From Methanosarcinales archaeon (GTDB lineage Archaea > Halobacteriota > Methanosarcinia > Methanosarcinales > EX4572-44), in NCBI GenBank assembly GCA_004212095.1, contig RXIJ01000014.1, forward strand, positions 1-9,456: DNA of 9,456 nucleotides. The letters are read 5' to 3'. Within the stretch, counting starts at the first letter, position 1. Each line of letters starts with the position of its first letter. The notes below the pieces were generated by a model, which was given only the letters and a program-made list of their open reading frames with translations, had not been told where the DNA came from and did not search any database. Shown here piece after piece: positions 5,078-9,456 of the stretch. Position numbers and translations under genes: made by a program.

Positions 5078-7000
5078 ATGAGTCAAACTCGAACAAGCAA
5101 AGAAAATACAGTAGTAGAAGAAGGAAGGTACTGGGACCCTCATGCGGTTAAAGGACACCTTGAAAAGGGAAAAACATGGGAACGTATGTCGATACGTGAT
5201 GACTGCGGAAATATGTTTAAAAGTAAGTTTGGTGATATAGACTTTACAAGCAAGAATACAGAGTACTACAAATTCAATGGTGTAATGCAAAGCAAGAGAA
5301 AATCAGAAGCATGGGAAATTGCCAAACGAATCACCAGGGAAAGAGGAATACCAAACTATAATCCAGACCTTCACCTGCACGGCGTGCAGATGGGACAGAG
5401 AATGCTCCAGACCTACAAGATAACAGGTCTTGAGCGCGAGTGGGCTGGTGCTGAAGACACGCCAGCACATCCAGGATGGGTGCCAGGTACCGGTATCTAT
5501 GGTATCGAGATGGATGATGTCAACTATGAAAACAATATGGCTATGCAGCAGTCACGTGATGACATCTCCCGAACATCGATTAACGGCATGAATATTCCTC
5601 ACGAGACCATAGAGAGGCGTTTTGGTAAAGAAGTAACACCAGAGACCATCAACACCTATATGGAAATGCTCAACCACAACCTTGGAGCAGGTGCTCTTAT
5701 CCAGGAACATGTTACAGAGACAAACCCAGAACTGGTCAAAGACTGCTATGCCATCATGTTTACAGGTGATGACGATGTGGCAGATGCCATTGACCCGCGC
5801 TTTATTACCAACATAGACACACACTTTCCTGAATATCAGGCTACTCAGCTAAAAGACCAGATCAAAGACAAGATATACCAGGTCTGTCGCATACCAACGA
5901 TGGCACTGCGCACATCAGATGGTGGTCTGGCGAGAGCATGGGTAGGACAGCAGGCAAGCCTTGCCTTTGTTGGCGCCTATGATATTCCAGCAGGCGATGC
6001 AGTTACCAGTGACTTCGTGTTTACAATCAAACACGGCGATGTGGTATTCACCGGAACAGCACTGCCATACAGACGTGCACAGCGTGTAAACTCGATTGGC
6101 GGCGTGCCTTACGGCTATTATGCAGACATCTGCCAGTCAAGCAGAACTCCTGAAGCTATAAAGGGATTAGACGGCGGAATAGATCCTGTCAAAGTAACAG
6201 TTGAAGCTCTCACACCAGGATGCGTTCTGACAGACCAGGGTTGGCTTCATAACTACTTAGCAGGCGGTTCGTCAAGCTGGGCAAGCTATGTTATGTCAGT
6301 CTACACCGATGAAATACTTGAAGATCCATCGTACTATGGTGCTGACTGGGGAATGCATCACTACAAGTGCGGTGTCGGAGAAGTGCCAAACACACTTAAA
6401 AACGGTATGGAGATAGCAGAGGTAGTTGGACAACACTTCCTTGCAAGCTATGACCTGTATCCGGCAATGTGCGAAACACACTTTGGTGGAAGCCAGAGAT
6501 TCCTTCTCCAGTGTGCTGCTATTGGTGCAGCAACAGGTTGCCTCACGGGAGACACTGACCTTGGACAGACCATGTGGATGTACAACACCCACATACAGAA
6601 AGAACACTGCATGAGACTTGGTTTCTATGGGCATGATATGCAGGATCAGATGGGATGCGGACATAATTCTTCGTACCGTTCAGATCAAGGTAGCCCGTAT
6701 GAACTTCGAAACATGAACTTCCCTGACCAGGCAATGCATGTAGGACACGTAGGCGGATATGTTGGTATCTGTGGAGGATCAGCACACGCAAGAGGTGCAG
6801 CATACTCTACTAACCCGGTAATCAAATTGGCCTTTGCAGACCATGAACATATCCAGTTCGACTGGAGATACCCACGCAGAGAGTATGGACGTGGTGCACT
6901 GCACGACTTCATGCCAGCCGGAGAGAGAAGTGTGGTTTGCCCGCCCTATGCTGGCGGAATCACTGCAAATATCCCACCAATGTATGAGAAGAAGCGTTAA
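5078..7000 (+). CDS. mcrA: Alkyl-coenzyme M reductase alpha subunit (divergent McrA)
   Basis: Catalytic subunit, 640 residues against about 550-570 in methanogens. Kept (methanogen numbering in brackets): Gln209 (147, axial nickel ligand) in ALIQE; Lys318-His319 (256-257); Arg332-Arg333 (270-271); Tyr404 (333); Gln473 (400) in GGSQR; Phe516-Tyr517-Gly518 (443-445, thioglycine site); Asp523 (450). Changed: Trp401 for Phe330, with a one-residue insertion before it; His519 for Tyr446; Met525 for Cys452; RAQRVNSIGG for RARGPNEPGG after the methyl-Arg site. Extra sequence: about 40 residues at the N-terminus, about 21 at 121-148, about 9 at 355-380 and a 17-residue tail after PAGERSVV. It should make alkyl-CoM (likely ethyl-CoM) from alkane and heterodisulfide, or the reverse. 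The ANME-1 cysteine-rich motif is absent. Start at ATG 5078 is chosen from the GGGGTGA site. Coenzyme M reductase: very sure; non-methane substrate: inferred, about 0.7. Confidence 0.95.
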   Translation: MSQTRTSKENTVVEEGRYWDPHAVKGHLEKGKTWERMSIRDDCGNMFKSKFGDIDFTSKNTEYYKFNGVMQSKRKSEAWEIAKRITRERGIPNYNPDLHLHGVQMGQRMLQTYKITGLEREWAGAEDTPAHPGWVPGTGIYGIEMDDVNYENNMAMQQSRDDISRTSINGMNIPHETIERRFGKEVTPETINTYMEMLNHNLGAGALIQEHVTETNPELVKDCYAIMFTGDDDVADAIDPRFITNIDTHFPEYQATQLKDQIKDKIYQVCRIPTMALRTSDGGLARAWVGQQASLAFVGAYDIPAGDAVTSDFVFTIKHGDVVFTGTALPYRRAQRVNSIGGVPYGYYADICQSSRTPEAIKGLDGGIDPVKVTVEALTPGCVLTDQGWLHNYLAGGSSSWASYVMSVYTDEILEDPSYYGADWGMHHYKCGVGEVPNTLKNGMEIAEVVGQHFLASYDLYPAMCETHFGGSQRFLLQCAAIGAATGCLTGDTDLGQTMWMYNTHIQKEHCMRLGFYGHDMQDQMGCGHNSSYRSDQGSPYELRNMNFPDQAMHVGHVGGYVGICGGSAHARGAAYSTNPVIKLAFADHEHIQFDWRYPRREYGRGALHDFMPAGERSVVCPPYAGGITANIPPMYEKKR

Positions 7001-7018
7001 GCTTCTTCCTCTTTTTTT
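6988..7018 (+). terminator. Intrinsic-type terminator of the mcrBGA operon
   Basis: Perfect 8-bp stem GAAGAAGC/GCTTCTTC at 6988-6995 and 7001-7008 with loop GTTAA, extended by GAG/CTC across a one-base bulge, then seven T at 7012-7018. The left arm encodes the last residues of McrA (EKKR) and the loop contains the TAA stop, so coding end and terminator share bases. Confidence 0.85.
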
Positions 7019-7178
7019 ATTTGATTATTATCTCGACTACTGTCATGACAATTTGATTTTTAAACATTTTAATATAATGATTCACACAAATATTAATCAT
7101 CTAATTTCAATTTAATTTTACCATTCTCTCGCCAGAATCTCTCATATTAAGTGAAACTCCTAAAGCTTGCATTAGAAA

Positions 7179-7198
7179 ATACTTAAAGGTTTAAGTAT
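7179..7198. promoter_or_regulatory. 20-bp palindrome, candidate operator/promoter of the MntA-like relic
   Basis: Arms ATACTTAAA (7179-7187) and TTTAAGTAT (7190-7198) are perfect inverted copies around a central GG, 17 bases before the likely ATG at 7216. It overlaps TATA-like sequence. Toxin-antitoxin modules often have such an operator. Function is inferred from position and symmetry. Confidence 0.4.
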
Positions 7199-7215
7199 AA
7201 ACTATTAAATGGTAA

Positions 7216-7514
7216 ATGAATATGATGACAGATAAATCAGCTGACAAAATAAAAAAATTCTTAAAAAGCATGAAAGCGAGTTAAGAGAAAAATATGGGAT
7301 TAAAGAGATTGGCGTATTTGGTTCTTATATTAAAGGAGAGCAGAAAAAAGGCAGCGATATTGAGATCATAGTTGAATATTATCTGGATGCCAGAATGGAT
7401 TTGATAACATTTGTTGAACTTAAAGAATATCTGATTGATCTGGTAATGAAATCTGCTCTTAAGCCACAGATAGAAAAATACATCTTATATGAAAATTGTG
7501 TGGGATACAATTAA
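7216..7514 (+). pseudogene. MntA-type minimal nucleotidyltransferase (antitoxin), broken
   Basis: Relic of a minimal nucleotidyltransferase, the antitoxin half of HepT/MntA modules, which AMPylates the HepT toxin. ATG at 7216 opens MNMMTDKSADKIKKF, but that frame stops after 22 codons; the protein continues from 7260 in another frame as LKKHESELREKYGIKEIGVFGSYIKGEQ and so on, so there is a frameshift near the A-run at 7249-7257. Visible: GSY nucleotide-binding motif, GSDIEI where the family has GSDIDI (second catalytic Asp replaced by Glu), and IDLVMKSALKPQIEKYIL. About eight residues (typically a LLG-K-V segment) are missing between ELKEYL and IDLV, an in-frame deletion. The normal ending is replaced by HepT-derived sequence in a shifted frame. 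Almost certainly non-functional, barring sequencing error at the A-run. Confidence 0.75.
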
Positions 7515-7575
7515 AAAGAGAATTCCGGAAATTAAGCCATTGTTTGGGAAGATGCCAAAGGACCTGGAACGGTGA
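7498..7575 (+). pseudogene. HepT (DUF86) toxin, C-terminal scrap
   Basis: The frame beginning at 7498 reads VWDTIKKRIPEIKPLFGKM and ends at the TGA at 7573-7575. This resembles the extreme C-terminus of HepT toxins (VVWDTIKNKIPEL type), the usual partner placed directly after MntA. Nearly all of hepT, including its catalytic R-x4-6-H region, is gone, so a deletion fused the end of the antitoxin gene to the end of the toxin gene. The stretch is short, so recognition leans on its position after the MntA relic. Confidence 0.55.
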
Positions 7576-7611
7576 TTAACGGTTGAGTTTTGTTTATGGA
7601 ATTGAAGAGCT

Positions 7612-8883
7612 ATGCGAATAATCTGTGGATATAATGTAAATCTTGATTCTGTTTATACCATAGGAGGCAATGAAATAGTCAAATACCTGGGTAACCACAA
7701 CATGATAGAAAAAGTGCTAAAACACCCTGCATCATCGTTTGAAGGCATATACAGCATAGAAGATTTTTTTCGTGGACTTCTATTAAATATGAAAAGTGGG
7801 AGCGGTGCGGAATGGTTGATCTTCAATCATGAGGTTGTTAAATCTTTAAAAGAGTGCTTTGGAGAAAAATCAGATATTATCATTGGCGGTAATGCTGGAA
7901 ATATAACTAACGTGTTATCAGAACTTGGTGCAAGCCTTGTACTGCCTAACATTGCAAGACACTCAAAGGTGCAGACGGAGTTATTTCATAGGAAAAACAT
8001 CAAAACAAAAACAAGAGTCCGGAACTCTGAAAATGAGGAATCCATCCATTTTGTCTTCAATTTCAACAAGGGTACGCACGTGCAGGTAGGCGATCTGGAT
8101 TTTATTGTACCGCATGATGATCGTTTCATTGCAACTTACGATCCGGCAAACATCGCACTCGAAGTTGATCCTTTTTTTGAAGAGTACCTGTTGCAATTTG
8201 CTGACAGTTTTGATGGCGCAATCTTTGCAGGATTTCACTTATTACTGAAAGAATATTCCGATGGCAGCACATACAAAGACAAACTAAACAAATTCATACG
8301 ACATGCTGCAAGCTTGAAGAAGCAGAATCCTAACATGTTTATCCATGTCGAACTTGGCTATTTTCAGAGCGATATTGTTGAATCCTATCTACTAAAAAAC
8401 CTTTTTCACGTTGATAGTCTTGGATTGAATGAAGTGGAACTATCACGGTGCATCCTGATAAAAGATAACAAAAAACTGATTGCAGGAATAAATGATCTGC
8501 AAATTGGAGACATAACCATGGCTTCTTTGCAGATATTGCAGGCTGCTGATTTGAATCGTGTCTGTGTTCACACCGGTGAGTTTGTGGTAAGTGTGTTCAA
8601 AAAAGGGTTCATCAAGCCAGCGGATGAGATTAAGGCTCTCAGGTTTGCGGTCAGGACTGCAGCGTCTTATGCAGCAACAGGCAAGCATGGAAACCTTGAA
8701 TATATCGAGCAAACCACAAAAAACATACCTTTGAGGAACAGTAAAACCACATCCCTAAAAAACTATTACGTTTGTATGGTTCCGGTTATGCGCTGCGAAA
8801 AACCTGTGACCACTGTAGGACTTGGCGACACTTTTACTGCAGCAGCATTCTTAAGAGAACTTGAACTGGCAAAACAAGCTTAG
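7612..8883 (+). CDS. ADP-dependent phosphofructokinase/glucokinase family sugar kinase
   Basis: A 423-residue ribokinase-fold kinase of the archaeal ADP-dependent family, which uses ADP in place of ATP to phosphorylate fructose-6-phosphate or glucose in modified glycolysis; cytoplasmic. Seen: CGYNVNLDSVY (5-15) with the sugar-contacting NxNxD; IIGGNAGNITNVLSELGA (90-107), the substrate-side glycine loop; LGLNEVEL (270-277) with the conserved NE; VHTGEF (319-324); and TVGLGDTFTAAAF (401-413), where Asp406 of GLGD is the catalytic base. It is a little shorter than the usual 450-490 because the N-terminus starts directly at the first strand. The ATG at 7612 has only a weak GAAG-like site. The gene stands alone; the MntA/HepT relic is upstream and an antisense IS fragment begins at its stop codon. 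Family clear; phosphofructokinase versus glucokinase (or another sugar) cannot be decided, so no symbol is given. Confidence 0.88.
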   Translation: MRIICGYNVNLDSVYTIGGNEIVKYLGNHNMIEKVLKHPASSFEGIYSIEDFFRGLLLNMKSGSGAEWLIFNHEVVKSLKECFGEKSDIIIGGNAGNITNVLSELGASLVLPNIARHSKVQTELFHRKNIKTKTRVRNSENEESIHFVFNFNKGTHVQVGDLDFIVPHDDRFIATYDPANIALEVDPFFEEYLLQFADSFDGAIFAGFHLLLKEYSDGSTYKDKLNKFIRHAASLKKQNPNMFIHVELGYFQSDIVESYLLKNLFHVDSLGLNEVELSRCILIKDNKKLIAGINDLQIGDITMASLQILQAADLNRVCVHTGEFVVSVFKKGFIKPADEIKALRFAVRTAASYAATGKHGNLEYIEQTTKNIPLRNSKTTSLKNYYVCMVPVMRCEKPVTTVGLGDTFTAAAFLRELELAKQA

Positions 8884-9456
8884 GGATCGTACATAAACCA
8901 AGTTTTTCATACTGCCCACAAACAGCAAAGATCGCCCAACCGGAAAACAAATATTATCCGGTGTTGTGATAATCCTTCCTTTTGGGTTTGCCTTTCGAAT
9001 CCGTTTTAAGAAACATCGGATATCCTCCTTTTTTGAACGCTTACGAAAACAATAACTGATCGTCCGTTTATTGGATAAAAACGTATTTTTATAGATGACC
9101 ATTTTTCCGAATGACCATGGCTTTTGAGTATTGTATGTTGTTTGTGGGGATGATTCGTCAAAAAATCCTATTATGTCTTTATCAGTTAATTCTGGCAATA
9201 TTTTTTTAAAATACCCTCAGCATCTTTTGGTATTATGCCATCGTATCCTTCTTCATTCCAATCGTTCTTGCCAAATATAACCTGTGTTCTTGCTGACACC
9301 AACAAAATCCGAAGCCACTTCAACACTTTTATCGTTGTATCTATGCTTGATAAAATATAGCCTCTTCAACACCGTTGTATCCTTCTTAAGATGTTTGATG
9401 CGTTTGGACAAATCTTGAACCGTCAGATGTCTCTTTATTTGAATTTGTTCTGTTTT
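8884..9456 (-). pseudogene. IS630-family transposase fragment, multiply broken
   Basis: From the right edge leftward the minus strand encodes IKRHLTVQDLSKRIKHLKKDTTVLKRLYFIKHRY and VEVASDFVGVSKNTGYIWQER, the N-terminal helix-turn-helix of IS630-type transposases, stopping at 9253-9255. A frameshift then gives DWNEEGYDGIIP, which is joined directly to KDAEGILKK, so about 75-80 residues of the middle are deleted. A loss of one A in the run at 9202-9208 shifts the frame again to LPELTDKDIIGFFDESSPQTT, with the first catalytic Asp, continuing through NPKGRIITTPDN, the second Asp. After about 8950 the match fades and the last third, with the catalytic Glu, is missing. The 5' start lies just outside the window. 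Not functional. Confidence 0.82.

Noticed and set aside
6296..6664. 122-residue minus-strand frame within mcrA
   Set aside because: Shadow of mcrA coding sequence.
5078..7000. ANME-1 type McrA
   Set aside because: The cysteine-rich ANME-1 motif is not seen, and the extensions and pocket changes differ from methane-oxidising types as I know them.
7041..7050. TGTCATGACA palindrome
   Set aside because: Only 10 bp, with no gene start nearby; expected by chance in a window of this size.

Overview
The window looks like chromosomal DNA from an anaerobic archaeon. Evidence is the complete mcrBGA operon (the methyl/alkyl-coenzyme M reductase family, known only from archaea), a fused Fae-Hps protein, a kinase of the ADP-dependent phosphofructokinase/glucokinase family, an archaeal-type tRNA-Arg, and TATA-like promoters combined with strong Shine-Dalgarno sites. 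Fae-Hps closely resembles Methanosarcina-type proteins. The reductase, however, is far from a normal methanogen MCR: all three subunits carry insertions or extensions and several active-site positions are changed. My best inference is a member of the Methanosarcinales-related short-chain alkane oxidisers (for example the GoM-Arc1/'Ca. Argoarchaeum' type). That placement is inferred and has not been tested by phylogeny.

Layout. 1-368: decayed 3' end of an IS5-type transposase (+). 369-600: AT-rich, no gene seen. 602-647: two tandem hairpins just past the fae-hps stop. 649-1851: fae-hps (-), with a TTG start. 1918-1991: tRNA-Arg(CCG) (-). 1992-2796: long non-coding stretch with several inverted repeats that ends in the promoter and leader of the mcr operon. 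2797-7000: mcrB-mcrG-mcrA (+), spaced by 13 and 15 bases, without mcrC or mcrD, closed by a hairpin terminator that overlaps the mcrA stop codon. 7179-7575: palindrome plus a collapsed MntA/HepT toxin-antitoxin relic. 7612-8883: ADP-dependent sugar kinase (+). 8884-9456: antisense, multiply broken IS630-type transposase fragment running off the right edge.

How the genes fit. McrBGA should form the alpha2-beta2-gamma2 nickel-F430 enzyme that would, in an alkane oxidiser, couple an alkane to coenzyme M using the CoM-S-S-CoB heterodisulfide. Catalytic residues for nickel, CoM and CoB are mostly kept, so it should be active, but the pocket looks altered. Fae-Hps and the ADP-dependent kinase belong to central sugar-phosphate metabolism: Hps run in reverse yields ribulose-5-phosphate plus formaldehyde, which Fae condenses with tetrahydromethanopterin. 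Relics of two IS families and one TA module surround the three intact transcription units, so the flanks are a turnover zone.
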